Of a DNA stretch of 22,887 bases, positions 16,077-22,833 are shown piece after piece; position 1 is the stretch's first letter, and every line of letters starts with the position of its first letter. The stretch is from assembly GCA_049578985.1 (NCBI GenBank), contig JBAUMZ010000099.1, positions 1 through 22,887 on the forward strand, given 5' to 3'. The notes below the pieces were generated by a model. The model was not told where the DNA came from. It made no database searches and saw only the letters and a program-made list of their open reading frames with translations. The DNA is from TH5896 sp049578985. Its GTDB lineage: Archaea; Thermoproteota; Nitrososphaeria; Nitrososphaerales; Nitrososphaeraceae. The position numbers were made by a program, and so were the translations under genes.

Positions 16077-17054
16077 ATGGTTAATCTAATTTATGATGGT
16101 AGCATAACTAATCTGGCTCGTGAGATGTCTATTTATTTTAGAATTTTCAGCAAGTATATGAGCATCATGTTACTCCATGCAAGACCAGTCCTGTTTGGTT
16201 CAGCAGACATCATAAACGTCTGCAATCTGCATTGCACACATTGCTATTGGTGGTTAAACAGAAAAAATAATGAAAAAGATGGACTGAGTTCTGAAGAGTG
16301 GAGAAAGATAATAAGAAACACCTTCAAGAAACAAAGAATTCCTATCGTAACCCTAGTGGGCGGTGAGCCAACGCTTCGGCCTGACCTTATAGATGTTTTC
16401 TGCGAAGAAATGCCAAGACGAGTTTGTGTCGTAACGAATGCTACTTACCCCCTGAAAAGATTCAAGAATCTATACTTTTACTGGGTGTCCATTGATGGTA
16501 CCGAAAGAATTCATGATAATATTAGAGGGAAAGGGGCGTATGCAAAAACCAAGCAGAATGTACTGGATTATATTGATGGACCAACGAATCGAGGCAAACC
16601 AGCATGGAAAGACATATGGATAGCAGTGACTATCAATTCATTAAATTATCATACTGTTACCGATTTGGTGGATGAATGGCATGGAACAGCACACAAAATA
16701 GCGTTCCAATTTCATACCCCGTTTATCAAAGATGACTCATTGTGGCTGCCTTTTGGAGATAAACGAGACAAAGTAGTAGATGATCTCATTGATTTGAGGA
16801 AACGATTTCCTAATTTTGTGGTAAATGGAGAGAGACAATTATCATTGATGAGAGGTAATTGGGGAGGTAAAGGCACAACACCTGTGCAGTGTCCCTCGTG
16901 GGCAATCCTATCTTTGGATCACTTGGGACGAGTTAAGCAGCCATGTTGTATTGGAAGCTCTGATACTAAAAATGGATTAAAGCCAATATGCGAACGTTGT
17001 GGACTTGGTTGCTACTCTGTACTAGTTGCAAACGGAATAAAGGGAAGTATATAG
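16077..17054 (+). CDS. radical SAM enzyme with C-terminal cysteine cluster, 325 aa
   Basis: The protein binds a 4Fe-4S cluster through Cys49, Cys53 and Cys56 (CNLHCTHC) and should cleave S-adenosylmethionine to start radical chemistry. VTLVGGEPTLRPDL is the glycine-rich SAM-binding strand, and VSIDGTERIHDNIRG is a typical later strand of the partial barrel. Near the end Cys272, Cys290, Cys291, Cys305, Cys308 and Cys312 (QPCCIG ... CERCGLGC) look like a SPASM/twitch-type auxiliary cluster site. The N-terminus (MSIYFRIFSKYMSIMLLHAR) is amphipathic and might touch the membrane, as in HpnH-like enzymes. The substrate cannot be told: peptide modification, lipid or cofactor chemistry are all possible. 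No precursor peptide or partner is certain nearby, although several microproteins lie within 2 kb. Confidence 0.85.
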   Translation: MVNLIYDGSITNLAREMSIYFRIFSKYMSIMLLHARPVLFGSADIINVCNLHCTHCYWWLNRKNNEKDGLSSEEWRKIIRNTFKKQRIPIVTLVGGEPTLRPDLIDVFCEEMPRRVCVVTNATYPLKRFKNLYFYWVSIDGTERIHDNIRGKGAYAKTKQNVLDYIDGPTNRGKPAWKDIWIAVTINSLNYHTVTDLVDEWHGTAHKIAFQFHTPFIKDDSLWLPFGDKRDKVVDDLIDLRKRFPNFVVNGERQLSLMRGNWGGKGTTPVQCPSWAILSLDHLGRVKQPCCIGSSDTKNGLKPICERCGLGCYSVLVANGIKGSI

Positions 17055-17218
17055 CCAGCGACAGTAATTTCTCTTGGTTGAGTTAGACAATTAGCACCTT
17101 GGTGTATCCTTACAGAGTTCATAAAGCAAAGCGATAACGACAAGAATAGCAACCAGGAAGCAAAAGTAGAGTACCATAATTGGCGTCTGCTGCCAGATTA
17201 GATTTATAGGGATATAGA

Positions 17219-17317
17219 ATGCGATCCGCAGTTATTCCAAAGGTTCGAAGTAGATGGCAGGTTGAAGAATTAATCCATGCAAGTGGAGACCTTGATATTA
17301 CCGACCGTATCCCATAA
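17219..17317 (+). pseudogene. possible N-terminal scrap of a zinc alcohol dehydrogenase
   Basis: The 32-codon frame reads MRSAVIPKVRSRWQVEE, then LIHASG, then DLDITDRIP. Medium-chain zinc dehydrogenases start with a similar pattern (M+AAV+P-VNS-W-V-E ... V-I-IHASG-C-TD-H ... GD ... RIP). If so, two internal pieces are missing, including the zinc-binding Cys. The match is short and from memory, so it is tentative. The rest of 17055-17474 holds nothing recognisable. Confidence 0.3.
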
Positions 17318-17474
17318 CTTTCAGTCTTTTGTTGGTAATGATTAATGTAGGAATATTTGCATCCGGGTGTGCGTAAGGTCCACTAACTTCAATCTTGGTC
17401 CTCGGAATAAATTCAGGGGCATATCCACCATGTATGACCAAAAGTTGACACGCTCATAAACGATTATAGCGCTA

Positions 17475-17681
17475 TTAACACTGAGAAAAAATGCACATCT
17501 GTTTCTGTACATTACATTTACTCTTTTTTTGTTCCTCAATCATTCTCTGAGGGAAATATGTGATACCATGATCTAATTTCAAATGACTGAGAAAAGCTAC
17601 TCCATTATTCACAATGTCCTTAACTATTAATCCTCGATTACAGATGCTACATTTGATAACGTGTTCATCTCTTAGTGCCAT
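17475..17681 (-). CDS. C2H2 zinc-finger microprotein, 68 aa
   Basis: KCSICNRGL and FLSHLKLDHGI provide Cys11, Cys14, His33 and His38 (C-x2-C-x18-H-x4-H), an archaeal-type single C2H2 finger. A basic tail follows (EEQKKSKCNVQKQM) with further cysteines. Such small fingers are common in ammonia-oxidising archaea and are presumed to bind DNA or RNA; no target is known here. The start ATG at 17681 has an A/T-rich box (aattatatt, about 17709-17718) about 32 nt upstream. It is transcribed away from tfb copy 2, sharing a 272-bp intergenic region with it. Confidence 0.65.
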   Translation of the reverse strand: MALRDEHVIKCSICNRGLIVKDIVNNGVAFLSHLKLDHGITYFPQRMIEEQKKSKCNVQKQMCIFSQC

Positions 17682-17820
17682 AGGGTCGTGACATTTAAGT
17701 ACTTAATCAATTATATTAATCTTCACAGCCATTGTTGTCAGTTAATGGCTCTCACATTAGTCCTTTCAGTGCAGTTCTTTGCAGTTTTTATACTATAGAC
17801 ATATTAGATGTGCTATGTGA

Positions 17821-17839
17821 TATTCACCAAATATAGACA
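17821..17839 (+). promoter_or_regulatory. upstream element shared with the first tfb gene
   Basis: tattcaccaaatatagaca is the partner of 8106-8124, one mismatch in 19. It lies 114 nt before the ATG at 17954. Confidence 0.45.
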
Positions 17840-17953
17840 GGAAATATGATTATGATTGAACACACTATCTAATCAAGAACAAATTTGTGAAGGATTTATG
17901 GTTCCAGCCGAAGATTAAATCCTATTATACTATGACGCGTATATATATATGTA

Positions 17954-18868
17954 ATGTTAGCAAATGAGTTAGTATGTAAAATATGTTATAAATCCTTCGA
18001 TGTAATCACAGATGCAGAGTCTGGCGAAACAATCTGCACTAATTGTGGTATGGTTATGAGTAATGATAAGTCATTACAACAAATTCCAGAGTGGCGTGTA
18101 TTTGATGCTAACCAAACGAGAGACAGAAGTGGGATGGGAATGCCTATGACATTAACACGCCATGATCAGGGGCTTTCTACAGTAATTGGAAGACCAAATA
18201 AAGATGCCGGCGGGAAAGGACTCGACAGTTCAACCCGATCCGTGATGCAAAGATTAAGGATGTGGGACTATAGGATCCAAGTTTGTACCCCAACAGATAG
18301 AAATCTTGCAAATGCATTCCAGAAGCTTGATAGGCTAAAAGCGAAGCTAGGATTGCCTGATGATGTAATAGAAAAGGCAGCTTATATCTATAGAAAGGTG
18401 CAGCAACAAGGAATGGTTAGAGGAAGAACAATAACTGCTGCATTAGCCGCGACCGTTTATCTTGCCTCTAGAGAGGCTGGAATTCCCAGAACATTGGCAG
18501 AGATAGCATCTCTTAGCAATACGTCACATAAAGAACTGTCAAGGATATACAGACGAATAGTCTTGAACCTGGATTTGAAGGTTCCAATGGTAGATCCGGT
18601 TAAGTGCATCTCAAAGATTGCAAATAAATTGGAATTAAGCGAGAAAACTAAAAGACATGCTATAGGCTATATGTACAATGTGAAAACAAGCGGAATTGCA
18701 GCAGGAAAAGATCCCATGGGACTAGCTGGAGCAGTTCTCTACTTATCATGCCTACATTGTGATGAACATAGAACTCAGTTAGATGTTGCAGTTTCTTCTG
18801 GAGTAACAGAAGTAACTCTAAGAAATAGATGTAAAGAACTCAATACAAAGCTTCCTCAACTTAACTAG
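17954..18868 (+). CDS. tfb: transcription initiation factor B (TFB), copy 2
   Basis: This 304-aa TFB has the same architecture as copy 1: zinc ribbon Cys8, Cys11, Cys28, Cys31, a linker with GMPMTLTRHDQGLSTVIG, and two cyclin repeats with RGRTITAALAATVYLASREA and GVTEVTLRNRCKEL. Differences concentrate in the region after the ribbon (one residue shorter: SLQQIPEWR against FQQSTPEWR), the middle of repeat 1 (RLKAKLGLPDDV against ILKGKLGLPDNV) and the second repeat (YNVKTSG against HAVITRG). Both copies have full-length frames and intact metal ligands, so both seem functional. The upstream region also shares a distal 19-bp element and a proximal cctattata ... cgtatatatatatgt block with copy 1, so the two may respond to the same signal. 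Confidence 0.95.
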   Translation: MLANELVCKICYKSFDVITDAESGETICTNCGMVMSNDKSLQQIPEWRVFDANQTRDRSGMGMPMTLTRHDQGLSTVIGRPNKDAGGKGLDSSTRSVMQRLRMWDYRIQVCTPTDRNLANAFQKLDRLKAKLGLPDDVIEKAAYIYRKVQQQGMVRGRTITAALAATVYLASREAGIPRTLAEIASLSNTSHKELSRIYRRIVLNLDLKVPMVDPVKCISKIANKLELSEKTKRHAIGYMYNVKTSGIAAGKDPMGLAGAVLYLSCLHCDEHRTQLDVAVSSGVTEVTLRNRCKELNTKLPQLN

Positions 18869-19017
18869 TGCTGACCAAGAACAGCGAACCATATCCTGAA
18901 TGTGTTGGAAGTAGTATTAGCCACTGAGCTGAAGGGTTTGAGTGGGGAACGGCATAGGATATATCCCTAACTAGTTGGTGCTCTTAGTGTTCTATTCTTA
19001 CGGAAAAGTTCCCTTTC

Positions 19018-19027
19018 TTTTATATAC
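19018..19027 (+). promoter_or_regulatory. TATA box of the 97-aa ORF
   Basis: tttatatac is centred about 31 nt before ATG 19054, consistent with a leaderless or near-leaderless transcript. Confidence 0.5.
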
Positions 19028-19053
19028 ATGTATAATGAAGATGTTGCTGAGAA

Positions 19054-19347
19054 ATGGCTATACTTAGAATATACAAGCAAAAATCAGCAGACATAGATCT
19101 TTCTAAACTCGTGGAGGCAGTGAGTGAATTAGGTCTTGAAGAAGGTTTGCAAAAATTTTATAATAAACCTCTTGAGAAGGAAACCAAGAGTATAGTGGCA
19201 GGCCCTAGTTTTCTGCAATTCCTAAGTAAATTATTTCGAATCCAGATATCTGGTGGAGACGTCATACAGTTTGAACATAAAAGCCATAACAAATACTATA
19301 TGCTTTCTCCAACAGGAACATGGGACGAAATAATAAAGTTAGGCTAG
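19054..19347 (+). CDS. hypothetical protein, 97 aa
   Basis: The product is small, mixed alpha/beta and soluble: MAILRIYKQKSADIDLSKLV ... GPSFLQFLSKLFRIQISGGD ... MLSPTGTWDEIIKLG. I do not recognise the family. It has a good TATA box and an intact frame. A 57-bp piece of a second copy survives at 11518-11574, so the gene belonged to the segment that was duplicated together with tfb. Confidence 0.6.
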   Translation: MAILRIYKQKSADIDLSKLVEAVSELGLEEGLQKFYNKPLEKETKSIVAGPSFLQFLSKLFRIQISGGDVIQFEHKSHNKYYMLSPTGTWDEIIKLG

Positions 19348-19618
19348 TAACAGAGGAGAGTACAAGTAAATTTCTTTTGCATATATTCCAATGACCTATA
19401 ATTCATCTATGCCATTGTTTTTCCACTTGCGTGAATGCAAATCTTCTGTCTCAGAAATAATGTATTTCATTTGATTTGCAATCTTATCAGTGCATACATT
19501 TGATCAGTAGAGTTCATGAGGAACGAGTGGCTTCTATAGATCTAGTCAAAGGAGCTTATAGAACTGCAAACAAGTATTTTGGAGCCTCTTTAATAGTAAC
19601 GGGGGTGTATTGGTAGAT
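19348..19618. other. spacer with one coding-like scrap
   Basis: On the plus strand a frame ending at the TAG near 19613 reads VHEERVASIDLVKGAYRTAN then KYFGASLIVTGVYW. On the minus strand a 34-codon frame reads CTDKIANQMKYIISETEDLH. Neither has a start codon or a recognised match. Confidence 0.3.
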
Positions 19619-20079
19619 ATGACAGAATTCGGAAAACCATAGCCATGCCGCAACAAGTGCGGCGCCTGGATCCACTTTGATAGTAGTTCCAAGTCAGCTC
19701 ATCTTTCATCGGATAAATGGGTTCCCTTAGAGTACTCATTAGATATTGGCTTCAGGACAGGTCGAGTGCATCAGTGTCCGAACTGGCCAGGATATCGTTC
19801 TAACGGCGATAATAAACAGTAGGGGCAGACACCGACACCAGCAACTACCGAGACAGCAAGATCAGCCATAACAGAAGCACTTTCTCGGTACGATATAGCA
19901 CTCTCAATAGCACAAGCAGCACCATCCTTATCGGATAAACAAGATCTCATTATAGCTGTATAGCTATAATGGATTTGGTGAACAATACCGGAAAACTAGT
20001 TGGTCTATTATTAGAACAACAAGAGCAAAGGACAATTCAGTTCGATAGGCTTTTCCAAGTGCCTGAAAAGGGGGGTTGA
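19619..20079 (+). pseudogene. dead zinc-binding protein gene (two TAGs and a frameshift)
   Basis: From ATG 19619 one frame reads MTEFGKP, TAG (19640-19642), PCRNKCGAWIHFDSSSKSAH ... KWVPLEYSLD ... GRVHQCPNWPG, TAG (19820-19822), then TPATTETARSAITEALSRYD, ALSIAQAAPSLSDKQDLIIA and TAG at 19961. The C-terminal part continues in another frame from ATG 19969 (MDLVNNTGKLVGLLLEQQEQ ... LFQVPEKGG) to TGA at 20077-20079. The N-terminal module (C-x3-C ... I-FD ... KWVPLE ... H-CPN) is a small zinc-binding domain I recall from many thaumarchaeal proteins; the C-terminal helices may be for oligomerisation. The frame change sits on a perfect hairpin (19948-19971). Confidence 0.55.
19948..19971. repeat. 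perfect 10-bp inverted repeat at the frame break
   Basis: CATTATAGCT (19948-19957) and AGCTATAATG (19962-19971) pair perfectly around GTAT. It lies exactly where the dead zinc-protein gene loses its frame, and its right arm holds both the TAG/TAA stops and the ATG of the next piece. It could be a palindrome-forming mutation that broke the gene, or a remnant element end. Confidence 0.65.
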
Positions 20080-20232
20080 ATTGCTGATTCATTGGCAGTT
20101 ACCGTTGTGAAATCAACAGTCACAGGACTGTTTAAGATTCTAAATTATGCCGTAAGTAATGAAGAGAGATTTGGAATGCTTTTCTATATTCATACTCGCC
20201 ATCAATTCCCAGATGTGTCGTTTGTGACGCTT

Positions 20233-21102
20233 CTACAAACTTCTATAGAGATTATATCTTCCTTCGCCTATTCTGTTCGCATAATTCCAAACGTTAGAAA
20301 TACCTGAGATCCCTTTGAAAGTTTTCTTTTGCGTATCTTCCAACATATCATAGAGCTTCTGTCCAATGACTATTTGATCTGGTTTTGCAATTGATGTCAT
20401 TTTTACGGCTATACTCATGGTAGGTCCTATCATATCAACATGTGGTCTTGTTAACATCGCCTTTCCATCTAATTCATCGATATCTATACCATACTGTACT
20501 ACTCCAATCTCGCCGAAATCTATTCCTATTCTTACCTTTAACTCTGGATAATCATATTGATTCAGAATAGGATTAATGCCCTTCTGTATCACTTGGATCA
20601 TTGTGTATGCGCAAGTGATCGCATTACTGCTTTGCAGAGAATATGTTACACCAGCATCTTTGTTTTCTCTATCAGCACCAGACTCGTCTTCAATTACAAA
20701 AAATGCCAAAACTGCATCTCCAACATACTTTAAAACGTATCCTCCATACATCGATATTATCAAAGAAGTTTCTTCAGCAAATGCTCTAATGATAGCTGAT
20801 AGTTTTTCAATCGAGAGTGTCATCGACATATTCGTTGAACCCACTAAATCGATATGCAAGATTACGAGATTTACTTTGGATTCTATAAATTTCTCTAGAA
20901 TGGTTTGAGTTTCACTAAGTGAAATCCTAAATTCGGGCTTTGATTTTAAAGCCTTCCACATTCTGATTTGTGAATTTTTAATTGCAGATTCTATGTCGAT
21001 TACTGCATCCAGATATAATTTGTTGATAAACGGGCTTCCTAGTTTGTTCTGTAAAGGAATTACTTGTGCCCTTTTTTTCACTTCATCTCCAATAATCTGC
21101 AT
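20233..21102 (-). CDS. class III adenylate/guanylate cyclase-domain protein
   Basis: The catalytic-type domain spans about residues 75-285 of the ATG-21102 form. Metal-binding aspartates are in HIDLVGSTNMS (Asp85) and KYVGDAVLAFF (Asp129, with Lys125 just before). The later helix reads MIGPTMSIAVKMTSIAKPDQ, where active cyclases have an N-x-A-A-R type pair; here Ser230 and Lys234 take those places, so activity on ATP is uncertain. The sense frame does not begin at 21102: 35 more codons (to about 21207) read as a helix-turn-helix (ILNLYKSGINPEIIALELDT) typical of this thaumarchaeal family, but contain no ATG, GTG or TTG. A TTTAAA box at 21227-21232 predicts a transcript start at about 21199-21207, on TTA TCA ATA. 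Either ATA is the start, the start codon was mutated, or translation begins at 21102 without the HTH. Confidence 0.8.
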   Translation of the reverse strand: MQIIGDEVKKRAQVIPLQNKLGSPFINKLYLDAVIDIESAIKNSQIRMWKALKSKPEFRISLSETQTILEKFIESKVNLVILHIDLVGSTNMSMTLSIEKLSAIIRAFAEETSLIISMYGGYVLKYVGDAVLAFFVIEDESGADRENKDAGVTYSLQSSNAITCAYTMIQVIQKGINPILNQYDYPELKVRIGIDFGEIGVVQYGIDIDELDGKAMLTRPHVDMIGPTMSIAVKMTSIAKPDQIVIGQKLYDMLEDTQKKTFKGISGISNVWNYANRIGEGRYNLYRSL

Positions 21103-21226
21103 AACATCATCCTCGTTTGTGTCTAGTTCCAGTGCAATTATTTCAGGGTTGATTCCTGATTTGTATAAGTTAAGTATAGTATTTCTTTGATCTGATGCTA
21201 TTGATAAATCAAATCACCCACCCAAT

Positions 21227-21232
21227 TTTAAA
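21227..21232 (-). promoter_or_regulatory. TATA box of the cyclase gene
   Basis: TTTAAA is about 26 nt before the codons TTA-TCA-ATA at 21207-21199, where the conserved N-terminal frame begins. The match of promoter position and frame edge supports a leaderless start there rather than at the ATG 97 nt further on. Confidence 0.45.
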
Positions 21233-21544
21233 TGCATAATATAAAGCGATGTATTTGAACCTCTTGGCATAATAAAGTGATGGCTTTCTAAAACTTTCAT
21301 TAAAACTTAGCTATGAACGATTTACGACCTATTCAAGAAGATAAGTAATATCCATACCATAATGAATTAAGCAGCCGAAGATAACATTTCAGGCAACGGC
21401 GTAATGCTCGGTGGAAATGGGACAACATCATAAGGAAATGGACATTGAAGATGCAGGTTGTCTCTTGCAACGTGTCGGCATAACTGAAAGTCAGTTCGCC
21501 AATCCACATTTTACGTTGACTACCTTTTCTGTTTAAGCCAATTA
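21233..21544. other. region with a weak minus-strand gene scrap
   Basis: On the minus strand a frame ending at TAA 21367-21369 reads VDWRTDFQLCRHVARDNLHL, QCPFPYDVVPFPPSITPLPE, MLSSAA. It looks like the end of a small metal-binding protein but has stops upstream (TAG, TAA) and no start. Nothing else is seen. Confidence 0.3.
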
Positions 21545-21683
21545 TCAAAATTTCTGCCACTGTTTATTATGTTCGTTCATGTGACACTGGTCCGAACAAA
21601 AATAATCGTCGCACATATAACAATAAACTGGATAATCCTGAATTTTTTTTACCGCAGTTGCAGCATGAAACAGACATATCCAT
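21545..21683 (-). pseudogene. cysteine/histidine-rich microprotein gene broken at an A8 run
   Basis: From ATG 21683 the frame reads MDMSVSCCNCGKK and then derails after a run of eight A. With seven A it continues IQDYPVYCYMCDDYFCSDQC, HMNEHNKQWQKF, to TGA at 21545. The restored 45-aa protein has Cys7, Cys8, Cys10, Cys21, Cys24, Cys29, Cys33, His34 and His38, a compact two-zinc layout similar to the plus-strand ORF at 11805-11972. The homopolymer makes a sequencing error, polymerase slippage or a phase-variable switch all possible. Confidence 0.5.
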
Positions 21684-21821
21684 TTAAATCGTCTTAGGGT
21701 ATTATCGTTTTAGTTGCTTAGAAAGGTTTCTATGTAACCGAGTTCCTTTGAACCCAAAAACCTGAAAATACTTTAAATAATGAATGTATAAGAACTGAAG
21801 TACTAAAGGAGCACTATCGAT

Positions 21822-21992
21822 ATGGAAATTGGTATTATTGGAGCAGGAGATGTAGGAGGCACATTAGGAAGATTATGGGTTAAGAAAGGGCATCAGATAA
21901 TGTTTGGAGTTAGAAATCTTCAAAGTCACAACGTTCGGAATCTAATTAGATCTACAGACTCCGGTGTTAAGGTAACTATTATCCATATGTAA
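21822..21992 (+). pseudogene. N-terminal fragment of an F420-dependent NADP reductase-like gene
   Basis: The 56-codon frame starts MEIGIIGAGDVGGTLGRLWV, with the Rossmann GxGxxG loop, then KKGHQIMFGVRNLQSHNVRN, as in Fno-type proteins that use NADPH and F420. It ends at TAA 21990-21992, at the point where phasin-like sequence begins (about 21996). An aaaggagc ribosome-binding site lies 9 nt before the ATG, and tactttaaat near 21769-21778 may be the promoter, so the truncated frame may still be expressed. The C-terminal half is 8 kb away at 13666-13878; roughly 100 middle residues are in neither place. Confidence 0.7.
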
Positions 21993-22306
21993 ATCTTAAA
22001 ATCATTTGATTGTTTTACAAAGCCTTGAATATATGGTCTTACTGTGTCCGAGACGACGACGTTGTTGAAATTGCTGCTGTCGTTGCTGTTTGCAAATTGC
22101 TTCTCAAGTGAAGTTATTGTCTGAATGGCGTTTCTAACTGCTTCTATGTATTCTTGCTGCAGATTGGAGATTGCTAGTGCATATTGTGGTTGAACGTTTA
22201 CTGCCTCATTTACCAATTTTGTGAAGTTTTCGTTTGCTACATCGATTATGTGAATTACTTTGACTGCTGCGCTATCTTTTGATGTTTTATTTTCTGTTGT
22301 TGGCAT
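21926..22306 (-). pseudogene. truncated second phasin-like gene, fused to antisense reductase DNA
   Basis: From ATG 22306 (MPTTENKTSKDS) it matches the phasin-like gene at 14674-15201 through IIDVANENFTKLVNEAVNVQ, IQTITSLEKQFANSN and GFVKQSNDF. At about 21996 homology ends. The frame then runs on for some 20 codons (IYIWIIVTLTPESVDLIRFR) that are simply the reverse strand of the reductase fragment. The last third of the phasin-like protein is lost. It also lacks the AAAAAV stretch of copy 1 (AAVKV instead). The promoter (tatatat at 22326-22337, 26 nt before ATG) is intact, so a shortened, chimeric protein of about 126 aa could be made. Confidence 0.75.
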
Positions 22307-22396
22307 AATTATTAGTAGCAGCCATTCATATATAAGCACTGGTATTAAGTGGTAGTAATTACCATCAATACCCATCAGTAGTTTGTATGTATCTAA

Positions 22397-22492
22397 TTAT
22401 TTTCCCCCAGTCTTGTCTTTCACACTTAATTCTCGCAATTCAGTTAGGAACGCAGCAATCCAACTTGGATCATTTATTTGGATCATGATCAT
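22397..22492 (-). CDS. short ORF or gene end, 31 aa
   Basis: The frame from ATG 22492 reads MIMIQINDPSWIAAFLTELR, ELSVKDKTGGK. It is protein-like but very short, with no clear TATA box. It is probably the C-terminal end of a lost gene; I do not recognise it. Confidence 0.25.
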   Translation of the reverse strand: MIMIQINDPSWIAAFLTELRELSVKDKTGGK

Positions 22493-22638
22493 CTAGAAAT
22501 TATTGGCATATTGATCAAGAAATTAATCATATAGAAGAGATGCAAGATATTTGCTGATAAGGCAAGGTCTGAAGATAGATGGTTGGTGAATATAATTATT
22601 CATGTATTAGATTAAGCCCTCCCCGATGCATATATAGC

Positions 22639-22670
22639 ACCAACTAGAAGAGATAAAGAGTCTAGTTGGT
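22639..22670. promoter_or_regulatory. 9-bp inverted repeat before the 46-aa ORF copy 2
   Basis: ACCAACTAG (22639-22647) and CTAGTTGGT (22662-22670) are perfect arms around a 14-nt loop, ending 22 bp before the ATG and just before gatataaat. Copy 1 has only the right arm (agtatatag replaces the left). It may be an operator, an RNA hairpin or a recombination-site half. Confidence 0.45.
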
Positions 22671-22692
22671 TGGATATAAATCGGAAAAGTGT

Positions 22693-22833
22693 ATGCAACA
22701 CGAACATGGCTTATGCGAAGGCGAAATATTAGAAATTGTCAATAGTTCAAAAATAACAAGAATTTGTGAATGTCAATGTCATGATAGTATGTATCAACTG
22801 ACCCGAAGAATGCAGGTTGCAAAGAGCCAGTAA
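22693..22833 (+). CDS. 46-aa Cys/His microprotein, copy 2
   Basis: The ORF reads MQHEHGLCEGEILEIVNSSK, ITRICECQCHDSMYQLTRRM, QVAKSQ. Cys8 and the CxCxCH cluster are the same as in copy 1, and all six base differences keep the frame. It stands next to a more complete upstream region (intact inverted repeat), so this may be the better preserved or parental copy. Function unknown. Confidence 0.6.
   Translation: MQHEHGLCEGEILEIVNSSKITRICECQCHDSMYQLTRRMQVAKSQ

Noticed and set aside
19619..20079. Possible TAG recoding (for example pyrrolysine), since three in-frame stops are TAG
   Set aside because: TAG ends other genes normally in the window, a frameshift is also needed, and this lineage is not known to use pyrrolysine.
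20576..20908. 110-codon plus-strand frame
   Set aside because: Antisense shadow of the cyclase gene.
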